A stretch of 64,000 bases of DNA from Bradyrhizobium huanghuaihaiense. GTDB lineage: Bacteria; Pseudomonadota; Alphaproteobacteria; Rhizobiales; Xanthobacteraceae. Shown here in pieces: positions 1-7,280 of this stretch. Both the position numbers and the translations under genes were made by a program. The stretch covers positions 1 through 64,000 of the forward strand of contig NZ_VLLA01000014.1 in the NCBI RefSeq assembly GCF_007830635.1. Direction: 5' to 3'. How positions within the stretch are numbered: position 1 is the stretch's first letter; each line of letters begins with the position of its first letter. The notes below the pieces were generated by a model. That model saw only the letters and a program-made list of their open reading frames with translations, was not told the origin of the DNA and searched no databases.

Positions 1-265
1 TATAAGGGCGGACATATTTGGCCGGCATCAACCTGGCATCGTGACCTAGCGATGCGAGTTTGCGGCTCAAATGATGTGCGCCGACGCAGGCTTCCATGCC
101 GATCAGGCAAGGCTGCATATTGGCGAGCCGCGCCTCCACCTGGCCACGCGACCACTTTTGCCGCAGCACGATGGCGCCGCGCGTATCGTGGCCCACGACG
201 TGGAACGAGTTTTTGCCGATATCGATGCCGATCACGGCGATCGCAGTACTGGGTGTCTGGGACAT
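1..265 (-). CDS. IS110-family transposase, N-terminal part (cut by window edge)
   Basis: The 88 visible codons begin at an ATG (265-263) and encode an N-terminus with GIDIGKNSFHVVG, the first part of the DEDD RuvC-like catalytic domain of IS110 transposases. GMEACVGAHH and LMPAKYVRPY follow, also typical of the family. These enzymes recombine DNA guided by a bridge RNA encoded in the element's own non-coding end. An AGGAG lies six bases before the ATG but inside a strong hairpin (269-322). The rest of the gene, including the C-terminal domain with the catalytic serine, is outside the window, so intactness is unknown. Confidence 0.85.
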   Translation of the reverse strand, partial: MSQTPSTAIAVIGIDIGKNSFHVVGHDTRGAIVLRQKWSRGQVEARLANMQPCLIGMEACVGAHHLSRKLASLGHDARLMPAKYVRPY

Positions 266-268
266 GGC

Positions 269-322
269 GTGCTCCTTGTCTTGGCGCCCCTGGCCAGCTT
301 ATCGCTGGCGGGGCAGGAGCAC
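269..322 (-). promoter_or_regulatory. Stem-loop just upstream of the IS110 transposase: bridge-RNA or RBS-sequestering candidate
   Basis: GTGCTCCT (269-276) pairs with AGGAGCAC (315-322). Inside, GCCCC (286-290) pairs with GGGGC (310-314) and GCCAGC (293-298) with GCTGGC (304-309), leaving a 9-nt bulge and a small apical loop. Read on the minus strand, the 3' arm contains the AGGAG ribosome binding site of the transposase. In the IS110 group the bridge RNA is encoded at this place, upstream of the coding region. The stems are seen; the bridge-RNA role is inferred. Confidence 0.5.
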
Positions 323-403
323 GGCCGGACCATCCCATTAGCGGATCCGCCGCAAAACCGCCCCAAAAACCGAATGGTAACCATGGCGCCTTAAGGTAAC
401 GAC

Positions 404-1195
404 GTGACCAATTCCCTGACGATCCTGGTATTCGATTCCGGCCTTGGCGGGCTCACGGTGCTCCGTGAGGTCGTGGCCGCGCGCCCGGACGCCCATTACG
501 TTTACGTCGCCGACGACGCCTTCTTCCCCTACGGCCACCACAGCGAGGACGAGATCATCGCCCGCGTCGTGCCGCTGATGGGTGAGCTGATCGGCACGCA
601 TGATCCCGACCTCGTCGTCATCGCCTGCAACACGGCCTCCACCCTGGTCCTATCGCACCTGCGCGCCGCTTATTCCCTGCCCTTCGTCGGCACGGTGCCG
701 GCGATCAAGCCGGCCTGCGCCCTGTCGAAGACCCGCCGTGTCTCGGTGCTCGGCACCAAGGGCACGGTGAAGCGCGAATACACCAAGGCGCTGATCCGCG
801 ATTTCGCGCAAGGCTGCGAGGTGACGCTGGTCGGCTCGCCCGAGCTCGCCTCGCTGGCCGAAGCCGAGCTGAGTGGCGCTTCCGTCAGTGACGACGCCAT
901 CCGCGCCGAGCTCGCGCCCTGCTTCGTCGGTGAGGAAGCGGGCGCGCGCACGGATACCGTGGTGCTGGCCTGCACACATTATCCGTTGCTGCTCGACCGC
1001 CTGAAGAAGCTCGCGCCCTGGCCGGTCGAGTGGATCGACCCGGCGCCGGCGATCGCCCGCCGCGTCTCGGACCTGCTGGGTGCGTCGACCTGTGCCATCG
1101 CGCAGTCCGGCGCCGAGATGATCTTCACCTCGAACCGCGTGCATGGGCTCAGCGCCACGCTGACGCCGTTCTTCGGCGGGCGCGCGCTGGCCTGA
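404..1195 (+). CDS. murI: Glutamate racemase
   Basis: This cytoplasmic enzyme interconverts L- and D-glutamate to supply D-Glu for peptidoglycan. The 263-residue protein has the N-terminal FDSGLGGLTVL motif. The two catalytic cysteines lie in ACNTAST (about C75) and ACTHYP (about C190), the acid/base pair of cofactor-independent racemases. Length is normal. The start is a GTG at 404; the ATG just before it at 382 runs into a TAA. An IS110 end lies directly upstream, so the native promoter may have been displaced. The next gene follows in the same direction 61 bases later. Confidence 0.95.
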   Translation: MTNSLTILVFDSGLGGLTVLREVVAARPDAHYVYVADDAFFPYGHHSEDEIIARVVPLMGELIGTHDPDLVVIACNTASTLVLSHLRAAYSLPFVGTVPAIKPACALSKTRRVSVLGTKGTVKREYTKALIRDFAQGCEVTLVGSPELASLAEAELSGASVSDDAIRAELAPCFVGEEAGARTDTVVLACTHYPLLLDRLKKLAPWPVEWIDPAPAIARRVSDLLGASTCAIAQSGAEMIFTSNRVHGLSATLTPFFGGRALA

Positions 1196-1256
1196 CTTTC
1201 CGCATCGACGACGCGCTGCTAGGCTCTGCCGTCGTCATCTCCGCGCAGGTCATCCC

Positions 1257-2030
1257 ATGTCGATCCCCGCAACGCCGCTCAATCGCCTCCGCCAATTGTG
1301 GAGCGAGGGGCGCCCCGCCTTCGGCGCGATCGCGACCATCCCGAGCGTGCAGATGGTGCAGATCATGGCGCGCTCGCTCGACTGGATCATCGTCGATCTC
1401 GAGCACGGACCGATCGGCCTCACCGAAGCACATGCGATGATTGCCGCGACGACGGGCACGCCGTGCACGCCCCTGGTGCGGATCGCGGCGAACGAGCCGT
1501 GGCTTGCCAAAGCGCCGATGGACATCGGCGCCTTCGGCATCAACTTTCCGATGATCACCAATCGCGCCGATGCCGAGAAGGCGGTGCGCAGCGTGCGCTA
1601 TCCGCCGCGCGGCGACCGTCTCTGGGGTCCCTTCCACGCGCCGTTCCGCTGGGGCAAATCGATGCCTGATTACATGGCCTCTGCCGACGACGAGATGATC
1701 TGCATGGTCACCATCGAGCACGTCGAGGCCGTCAACCGCATCGACGAGATCATGGCGACGCCCGGCATCGACGTCGCCGTGATCGGTCCCGGCGATCTCG
1801 CGACGTCCATCAACAAGCGCGGCCAAATGGACGATCCGGAGCTATTGGAGCTGGTCGCGCGCGCCGAAGCCGGCATCCTCAAAAGCGGCGTGCCGATCGG
1901 CGGCGTCGCCCGCACCGCCGACCAGGCCAACGCCCTGATCGACCGCGGCTATCGCGCCATCGCACTCGGCTTCGACTGGTCGCTGTTCCAGCGCGGCATC
2001 ATGGCCGCGTTCGAGGGGATCAGACGTTAG
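1257..2030 (+). CDS. HpcH/HpaI-family aldolase (2-keto-3-deoxy acid aldolase type)
   Basis: A class II, metal-dependent pyruvate aldolase fold of 257 residues. Visible markers are VDLEHGP (catalytic-base histidine about H50), an arginine in LVRIAANEP (about R75), and the metal ligands E154 (TIEHVE) and D180 (IGPGDL), spaced as in HpaI. Family members cleave or form 2-keto-3-deoxy sugar acids or 4-hydroxy-2-ketoacids. The true substrate cannot be read from the sequence, and no sugar-acid genes lie nearby. It may be cotranscribed with murI. Confidence 0.85.
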   Translation: MSIPATPLNRLRQLWSEGRPAFGAIATIPSVQMVQIMARSLDWIIVDLEHGPIGLTEAHAMIAATTGTPCTPLVRIAANEPWLAKAPMDIGAFGINFPMITNRADAEKAVRSVRYPPRGDRLWGPFHAPFRWGKSMPDYMASADDEMICMVTIEHVEAVNRIDEIMATPGIDVAVIGPGDLATSINKRGQMDDPELLELVARAEAGILKSGVPIGGVARTADQANALIDRGYRAIALGFDWSLFQRGIMAAFEGIRR

Positions 2031-2100
2031 CCCTTGGGTTATCGAGCCTTGCCGGGAACTGCGGCGCTGCTAGGGTCGGCCGCTTCAAGGGAGGAAAATC

Positions 2101-2484
2101 ATGCTCAAAAAGACTTTGCTCGCTCTCGTCTTCACCGGCCTTGCCGTTGCGGCCGTCGCCCAGCAGCCCGGCATCAAGCGCACCCCGCTCCAGAAGATCG
2201 AGTTTCCGGACGGCTACAACACCATCACCGCCATCGCCGAAGTCCCGGCGGGCGGTTCGGCCGGACGCCACACGCATCCCGGAATTGAGACGGGCTATGT
2301 CCTGGAAGGCGAACTCAGTCTCCTGATCGATGGGCAGCCGGAGAAAACCCTGAAAGCCGGTGATTCCTACCAGATCCCGGCAGGCGTCGTGCACGACGCC
2401 AAGGCCCATGGCGATAAGGCTATGAAAGTGCTTGGAGTTTACGTCGTCGACAAGACCAAGCCGCTGGCCTCGCCGGCCCCCTGA
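2101..2484 (+). CDS. Exported cupin-domain protein
   Basis: The 127-residue protein starts with a Sec-type signal peptide (MLKK, a hydrophobic run to about residue 20, cleavage near AVAQQ). One conserved cupin barrel follows: motif 1 contains GRHTHPGIE with histidine and glutamate metal ligands and ends GYVLEGELSL; motif 2 is GDSYQIPAGVVHDAK. A GGAGG-type site (gggaggaaaatc) precedes the ATG. Small periplasmic cupins of this type are often annotated only as cupin proteins; substrate unknown. Confidence 0.8.
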   Translation: MLKKTLLALVFTGLAVAAVAQQPGIKRTPLQKIEFPDGYNTITAIAEVPAGGSAGRHTHPGIETGYVLEGELSLLIDGQPEKTLKAGDSYQIPAGVVHDAKAHGDKAMKVLGVYVVDKTKPLASPAP

Positions 2485-2589
2485 TGCGGCGAACCGACCG
2501 GCCCCAAGCGGGTTGGTTCGTGCTAGAGCAGGCGGCGAGCGGGAGCCCGTTCGCTGCCCATTTTTTCATCCGCCGGAACCGAAAGAGCG

Positions 2590-3357
2590 ATGCGCGGGAC
2601 CCCCAAGACCATTTCGCTGCCGCGCCGCCTGATTTGCGACCTCATGCGCGCCTCGATGGACGTGCCGTTCGTTTCGCTCTCCCGTTCGCTCGATATTCGC
2701 CCCCTGCTGGAGGCCCGTGCCGGCGCACTGGCGCCCGTGGGCTGGGCGGCGATGTTCGTCAAGGCTTTCGCCCTGGTGGCCAGGGACGAGCCGGTGCTGC
2801 GCACCGTCTACGCCAAATGGCCCCGGCCGACCCTCTACGAGCTGCCGAAGAGCGTGGCGACGGTGGCCATTGCCAGGGTCGAGGACGGCGAGGAATGCGT
2901 GCTGCCGCAGCGAATCGCAGCCCCGGAGGCCCTGCCGCTGGCCCAGGTCGACGCCGAGATCCGCCGCGCCAAGACGGCCCCGATCGAGGACATCCCGATG
3001 TTCCGCAAGATCATGCGGGCGACCCGCCTACCGCTGCCGCTGCGGCGGCTGTCCTGGGCCGTGGGGCTGAATTTCGGCCGACAGCGCGGCAACTGGTTCG
3101 GCAGCTTTGCGGTGAGCTCGGTGGCCGCCTATGGCGGCGGCGAGCTCCACCCCATCACGCCGGGCCCCTTCATCGTCAGCTATGGGGTGGTCGAGCCCGA
3201 CCAGACCATCCATGTCGTGATCCGCTGGGACCACCGGGTCACGGACGCGGCCCCCATCGCCCGGGTCCTGACCCGGCTGGAACAGGTCCTGAACACTGAA
3301 ATCGCTGCCGAATTGCAGGGCTCGGGCCCAAAGGCGATCCGGGCGGTCAGGACTTAA
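2590..3357 (+). CDS. Stand-alone 2-oxo-acid dehydrogenase E2-like acyltransferase domain
   Basis: The 255-residue protein resembles the catalytic core of dihydrolipoyl acyltransferases but has no lipoyl or E1/E3-binding domain. The C-terminal region carries WDHRVTDAA, which corresponds to the DHRxxDG active-site signature with histidine and aspartate kept and the glycine replaced by alanine. The N-terminus (LICDLMRASMDVPFVSLSR) resembles the start of the E2 fold. Without a swinging arm it is unlikely to serve in a normal dehydrogenase complex. The acyl donor and acceptor are unknown. Confidence 0.65.
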   Translation: MRGTPKTISLPRRLICDLMRASMDVPFVSLSRSLDIRPLLEARAGALAPVGWAAMFVKAFALVARDEPVLRTVYAKWPRPTLYELPKSVATVAIARVEDGEECVLPQRIAAPEALPLAQVDAEIRRAKTAPIEDIPMFRKIMRATRLPLPLRRLSWAVGLNFGRQRGNWFGSFAVSSVAAYGGGELHPITPGPFIVSYGVVEPDQTIHVVIRWDHRVTDAAPIARVLTRLEQVLNTEIAAELQGSGPKAIRAVRT

Positions 3358-3363
3358 GCCCCA

Positions 3364-3436
3364 TCGTTCCGGGATGGTCCGAAGGACCAGACCCGGAACC
3401 TGGAGATTCCGGGTTCGGCGCCGCCCCGGAATGACG
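3364..3436. repeat. Palindromic intergenic repeat
   Basis: An imperfect palindrome (CGTTCCGGGAT on the left, CCCCGGAATGACG on the right) just after the acyltransferase stop. It is one of several unrelated long palindromic repeats in this window and could act as a transcription terminator. Confidence 0.6.
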
Positions 3437-3483
3437 GCTAGAGAATTGACAGCGAACCCCAAACTCCCCTAAAAGCCGCCTGC

Positions 3484-3507
3484 TCGCGGGCCGATTTCGG
3501 CCCGCGA
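3484..3507 (+). promoter_or_regulatory. Perfect stem-loop in the rpsD upstream region
   Basis: TCGCGGGCC (3484-3492) and GGCCCGCGA (3499-3507) form a perfect 9-bp stem with a 6-nt loop, about 120 bases before the rpsD start. No U-tract follows, so it is not a classical terminator. A ribosomal-protein leader element is possible but unproven. Confidence 0.4.
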
Positions 3508-3627
3508 AGCGTTTCGCGACCCGTGGTCGGCTCCCTCTAGCTTTGGGGATCGGACCTGTCGGTGCCGGGCCTGGCCCGTCACACAGGAGGGCGCGTTTCC
3601 TCAAACCATGCAACCGAAGAGGACGCG

Positions 3628-4245
3628 ATGACTAAGCGCAGTGAGGCGAAGTACAAGATCGATCGCCGTATGGGCCAGAACATCTGGGGCCGCCCGAAGA
3701 GCCCCGTGAACCGCCGCGAATACGGCCCCGGCCAGCACGGCCAGCGCCGCAAGGGCAAGCTCTCCGACTTCGGCGTGCAGCTCCGCGCCAAGCAGAAGCT
3801 CAAGGGCTACTACGCCAACATTTCCGAGCGCCAGTTCCACGGCATCTATGTCGAGGCGAGCCGCCTCAAGGGCGACACCGGCGAGAACCTGATCGGCCTC
3901 CTGGAGCGCCGTCTCGACGCGGTCGTGTACCGCGCCAAGTTCGTCTCCACGATCTTCGCCGCCCGCCAGTTCATCAACCACGGCCACATCAAGGTGAACG
4001 GCCGCAAGGTCAACATCTCGAGCTACCAGCTCAAGGTCGGCGACGTGATCGAGGTCAAGGAAGCCTCCAAGCAGCTCGCCCACGTGCTCGAAGCCAGCCA
4101 GCTTCCCGAGCGCGACGTCCCCGACTATCTCGAAGTCGACCACGGCAAGATGACCGCGAAGTACGCGCGCATCCCCGGCCTCTCCGACGTGCCGTTCCCG
4201 GTGCAGATGGAGCCCCATCTGGTCGTCGAATTCTATTCGCGCTGA
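3628..4245 (+). CDS. rpsD: 30S ribosomal protein S4
   Basis: Primary 16S rRNA-binding protein that nucleates assembly of the 5' domain of the small subunit. The 205 residues match the usual length. The N-terminus MTKRSEAKYKIDRRMG is the form typical of alphaproteobacterial S4. An S4 RNA-binding domain follows around residues 95-160 (LERRLDAVVYRAKFVSTIFA, then HGHIKVNGRKVNISSYQLK). The ATG at 3628 is preferred over an in-frame upstream start because homologues begin there. The gene is monocistronic, away from the large ribosomal operons, and ends at a strong terminator. Confidence 0.98.
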   Translation: MTKRSEAKYKIDRRMGQNIWGRPKSPVNRREYGPGQHGQRRKGKLSDFGVQLRAKQKLKGYYANISERQFHGIYVEASRLKGDTGENLIGLLERRLDAVVYRAKFVSTIFAARQFINHGHIKVNGRKVNISSYQLKVGDVIEVKEASKQLAHVLEASQLPERDVPDYLEVDHGKMTAKYARIPGLSDVPFPVQMEPHLVVEFYSR

Positions 4246-4266
4246 TATCTCCGCGATCCATTGCTC

Positions 4267-4293
4267 AAAGGCCCCGGTTTCCGGGGCCTTTTT
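4267..4293 (+). terminator. Rho-independent terminator of rpsD
   Basis: AAAGGCCCCGG, a TTT loop and CCGGGGCCTTT form an 11-bp stem followed by T residues, 21 bases after the rpsD stop. Confidence 0.9.
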
Positions 4294-4304
4294 GTTGTGG
4301 TAAC

Positions 4305-4529
4305 ATGCTCTCGATGTCCCAGACGACCGACCAGCTCTCCAACATCACCCCATCGGCAACGCCTTCCGAGGCGGAGCTTGAGGCATGGGCCAAGCTGCCC
4401 CGTGACGAGCAAGTCCGCCGATATCAGGCGCTGTTCGTTCAGCCCGATTGCAACAATTTCACCTCGGACACGCCGGACGACATCCTCGTTGCCGCGCGCC
4501 AACGTGTTGCTCAACGCCGCCATGGCTGA
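4305..4529 (+). CDS. Putative type II antitoxin
   Basis: A 74-residue acidic, helical protein whose stop overlaps the start of a ParE/RelE-like toxin gene by 8 bases, the usual arrangement for an antitoxin translated first. The central EAELEAWAKLPRDEQVRRYQ segment could be dimerisation or toxin-wrapping helix. No ribbon-helix-helix motif is obvious. A second ATG three codons in (4314) is an equally good start. The call rests mainly on position and size. Confidence 0.6.
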   Translation: MLSMSQTTDQLSNITPSATPSEAELEAWAKLPRDEQVRRYQALFVQPDCNNFTSDTPDDILVAARQRVAQRRHG

Positions 4530-4818
4530 GTATCGGTTATCGGAGCGCACCCGAGCCGACCTGATCGACATCTACGACTTCACCGAAAGCCGGTTCGGCA
4601 AATATCAGGCTGAAGCTTATTACGCTGGTCCGATCCGTTCCTTCGGACTTCTCGCCGACTTTCCCTTGATCGGCCAGCAAGTGGATGAACTTGCGGCCGG
4701 CTATCGACGTTTCCGCTTCCAATCCCATCTGATCTTCTACACGGTGCAAGCCGACCACGTCGAGATCCGTGCCATTCTTCACGGCGCACAAGACATCAGA
4801 CCGCAATTGTTCGACTAG
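4522..4818 (+). CDS. ParE/RelE-superfamily toxin
   Basis: The 98-residue protein has the ParE-like pattern: an N-terminal helix with LSERTRADLIDIYDF, a middle stretch with FPLIGQQVDELAAGYRRFRFQSHLIFYTV, and a C-terminal strand VEIRAILHGAQDIRPQL. These end segments match plasmid-stabilisation toxins that act on gyrase; RelE relatives cleave mRNA instead. It starts within the antitoxin gene (ATGGCTGA overlap), which implies translational coupling. Coding use is less GC-rich than in neighbours, consistent with mobility. Confidence 0.8.
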   Translation: MAEYRLSERTRADLIDIYDFTESRFGKYQAEAYYAGPIRSFGLLADFPLIGQQVDELAAGYRRFRFQSHLIFYTVQADHVEIRAILHGAQDIRPQLFD

Positions 4819-4838
4819 ATGAAATGACGAGATCAGCC

Positions 4839-5906
4839 ATGCTCTACACCCCTCCCCCGACCGATCCCAAGGCACCGCCGGTGCGCATCAATCTGCTCTC
4901 GGACACGCAGACCAAGCCGACGGCGGGGATGCGCGACGCAATGGCGCGGGCGGAGGTCGGCGACGAGCAGGTCGGCGACGATCCGACCGTGAATGCGCTC
5001 TGCGAGCGCGTCGCCGAGCTGCTCGGCAAGGAGGCCGCGGTCTACATGCCCTCGGGCACGATGTGCAACGTCACCGCGACGCTGGTGCATTGCCGTCCCG
5101 GCGACGAGATCCTGGCCCATGAAACCGCGCACATCATCGCCCGCGAAGGCGGCGCGCATGCCGCGATCGGCGGCTTCCAGGTGACGCAACTTAGGGGTCC
5201 CGACGGCCAGTTCACGCCGGAGACGTTCCGGAAAGCGCTGCATCCGCGCACGCGCTACCAGCCGCCGCAGACGGTCGTCAGCGTCGAGCAGACCGCCAAT
5301 ATCGGCGGCGGTACGATCTGGAAGAAGGCGGCGCTCGACGAGATCGTCGCCATCGCCAAGCAACACGGCCTCGTCACCCACATGGACGGCGCACGTCTCC
5401 TCAATGCCACCGTCGCCAGCGGCATCTCCCCGCGTGACATGACGGCGGGCTGGGATTCGGCCTGGATCGATTTCTCCAAGGGCCTGGGCGCGCCGATCGG
5501 CGGCGTGCTCGCAGGCTCGCGGGCCTTCATCGATGCGGTGTGGCAATGGAAGCAGCGCCTCGGCGGCTCGATGCGGCAGGCCGGCATCTGCGCCGCCGCC
5601 TGCATCTATGCGCTCGATCATCACGTCGGGCGCCTCGCCGACGACCACGCCAATGCGCGCGCGCTCGCGCGCGGGCTGTCGCAGATCTCCGGCATCGAGG
5701 TGCAGGAGCCCGAAACCAACCTCGTGTTCTTCAGGCCTGACGGCGCCGGCATTTCCGGTGACAAGATGGTCGCGGCGTTGCGCCAGCGCGGCGTGACGCT
5801 TGCGATGATGGATGGCCGCATCCGCGCCTGCACCCATCTCGACGTCAACGCGGCCCAGGTCGAGGAAGCGATCGGATACGTGCGCGAGATCGTGCGCGGG
5901 GCGTAA
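4839..5906 (+). CDS. ltaE: Low-specificity L-threonine aldolase
   Basis: A PLP enzyme that cleaves L-threonine or allo-threonine to glycine and acetaldehyde. The 355-residue protein shows LLSDTQTKPTAGM at the N-terminus, AVYMPSGTMCN near residue 70, HMDGARLLNA near 181-190, and the PLP lysine K214 in DFSKGLGAPIGGVL. All are standard for the beta-eliminating-lyase/threonine-aldolase family. Another in-frame ATG lies five codons upstream (4824); the chosen start fits the usual N-terminus better. It lies just after the toxin gene but is functionally unrelated to it. Confidence 0.92.
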   Translation: MLYTPPPTDPKAPPVRINLLSDTQTKPTAGMRDAMARAEVGDEQVGDDPTVNALCERVAELLGKEAAVYMPSGTMCNVTATLVHCRPGDEILAHETAHIIAREGGAHAAIGGFQVTQLRGPDGQFTPETFRKALHPRTRYQPPQTVVSVEQTANIGGGTIWKKAALDEIVAIAKQHGLVTHMDGARLLNATVASGISPRDMTAGWDSAWIDFSKGLGAPIGGVLAGSRAFIDAVWQWKQRLGGSMRQAGICAAACIYALDHHVGRLADDHANARALARGLSQISGIEVQEPETNLVFFRPDGAGISGDKMVAALRQRGVTLAMMDGRIRACTHLDVNAAQVEEAIGYVREIVRGA

Positions 5907-5916
5907 GTCCAGTCCC

Positions 5917-6001
5917 GTAGCCCGGATGGAGCGCAGCGAAATCCGGGATCTATCCGCACGGTGAGAAAGTCCCGGATTGCGCTGCGCTCCATCCGGGCTA
6001 C
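5917..6001. repeat. Palindromic repeat, family A (copy 1)
   Basis: GTAGCCCGGATGGAGCG at the left is mirrored by CGCTCCATCCGGGCTAC at the right, with two inner ATCCGGGA/TCCCGGAT arms. It sits between convergent genes, and further copies occur at 25740, 39966, 40043 and 41558. Confidence 0.85.
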
Positions 6002-6013
6002 GAGGGCGGCTCG

Positions 6014-7279
6014 TCACCGCCCCATCGCCTGATAGATCAGCGTCTTCAGCGCCAGCTGAATCCGGCCGCGCTGCGAGGGGGTCTGCACCATGAAGATCCC
6101 GAACAGGTCGTCCTCGGGATCGATGAAGAAGAAGGTGCCGCCGACGCCGTCCCAGCGATACTCGCCCAGCGGCCATGACGTGCCTGAAGGCACCGAGGTG
6201 CGCACGGCGAAGCCGAGGCCGAAGCCGGAGCTGCCGCCCGGATAATAGTTCTGGTCGCGCGCGATCTTCGTTTCCGGCCCGATATGGTCCGACGCCATCA
6301 GCGCGATGGTCTCCGGCTTGAGATAGCGCCGGCCTTCAAACGTGCCGCCATTCAGCAGCATCTGCGAGAAGCGCGCGTAGTCGCCAATCGTCCCGACGAG
6401 GCCGCCGCCGCCCGACTCCCATTTCAGCGGTTTGCGGGGATCGCGGACCTGCGTCATCGGGCTGATCGCACGATCCCCAGGCATCGGCTCGGCGATGCGC
6501 GGCCACTTGGCGGGATCGGCGACATAGTATGCGGTGTCCGTCATCCCGAGCGGATCGAGCAGCCGCTCCTTCTCGAACTGGAACAGCGATTTCCCCGAGA
6601 TCACCTCGATGATGCGGCCGAGCACGTCAGTGGAGAGGCCGTAGTCCCAGATCGTGCCGGGCTGCTCGGCCAGCGGCAGCGTGACGATCTTCGCGATGAG
6701 TTCGGCATTGGTCAAAGCCTTGTTGTCGAACAGACCGGCGTCGGCATAGAGCTTGTTCACCAGGCCCCCGCCATAATAGCCGTAAGGAAGCCCGGCGGTG
6801 TGGCGCATCAGATCCTTGACCGCGACCGGGCGGTTGACCGGCTCGAACGCCAGCGAGACCTTGCCGTCCTCGGCCTTCGTCTCGACGCCGACCTTCATCT
6901 CGCCAAAGGCCGGGATGTATTTCGAGACGGGATCTTCGAGCGAGAGCTTGCCCTCCTCGACCAGCATCATCGCCATGACCGTCGTGACCGGCTTCGACAT
7001 CGAGTAGAGGCGGAAGATGGTGTCGGCGCTCATCGAGAGCTCGGTCGCAGCGTCGCGAACGCCGAAATTCTCGTAATAGACCGGCTTGCCGTGCTGCTGC
7101 AGCAGCAGGATCGCGCCCGGGAACGTTCCCGCGACGATCTCCTTCTGGATGTAGTCGGAGACCTTTGCGAGGCCTTCAGGCGAGAACCTGCGTGCGGCGC
7201 GCGTCTCCGAGCCCGCTTGCGCACCGGCCGCACTCAACAGCAGAACGAGCGCCGCGAACAGCGCACGGCGCCCGCTCAT
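6014..7279 (-). CDS. Exported serine hydrolase, beta-lactamase class C family (paralogue 1)
   Basis: The 421-residue protein has a signal peptide (MSGRRALFAALVLLL, cleavage near AGAQAG) and a serine beta-lactamase-like fold. The nucleophile motif SMSK is at S93-K96 and a YxS motif lies in WDYGLSTDVLG. Such enzymes are esterases or D-amino-peptidases more often than true beta-lactamases. The ATG at 7279 is chosen because a GGAG within the end of the upstream gene lies seven bases before it; only one base separates the two genes, so translation is probably coupled. It forms a tandem pair with its paralogue. Confidence 0.85.
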   Translation of the reverse strand: MSGRRALFAALVLLLSAAGAQAGSETRAARRFSPEGLAKVSDYIQKEIVAGTFPGAILLLQQHGKPVYYENFGVRDAATELSMSADTIFRLYSMSKPVTTVMAMMLVEEGKLSLEDPVSKYIPAFGEMKVGVETKAEDGKVSLAFEPVNRPVAVKDLMRHTAGLPYGYYGGGLVNKLYADAGLFDNKALTNAELIAKIVTLPLAEQPGTIWDYGLSTDVLGRIIEVISGKSLFQFEKERLLDPLGMTDTAYYVADPAKWPRIAEPMPGDRAISPMTQVRDPRKPLKWESGGGGLVGTIGDYARFSQMLLNGGTFEGRRYLKPETIALMASDHIGPETKIARDQNYYPGGSSGFGLGFAVRTSVPSGTSWPLGEYRWDGVGGTFFFIDPEDDLFGIFMVQTPSQRGRIQLALKTLIYQAMGR

Positions 7280-7280
7280 G

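Larger units (their letters stand above)
1..322 (-). mobile_element. IS110-family insertion sequence, one end only
   Basis: The window starts inside an insertion sequence. Its transposase reads off the left edge and its non-coding end lies between about 266 and the murI start at 404. The outer boundary cannot be fixed, because IS110 elements usually lack clear terminal inverted repeats and make no target duplication. The family call rests on the N-terminus of the transposase. Confidence 0.7.
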
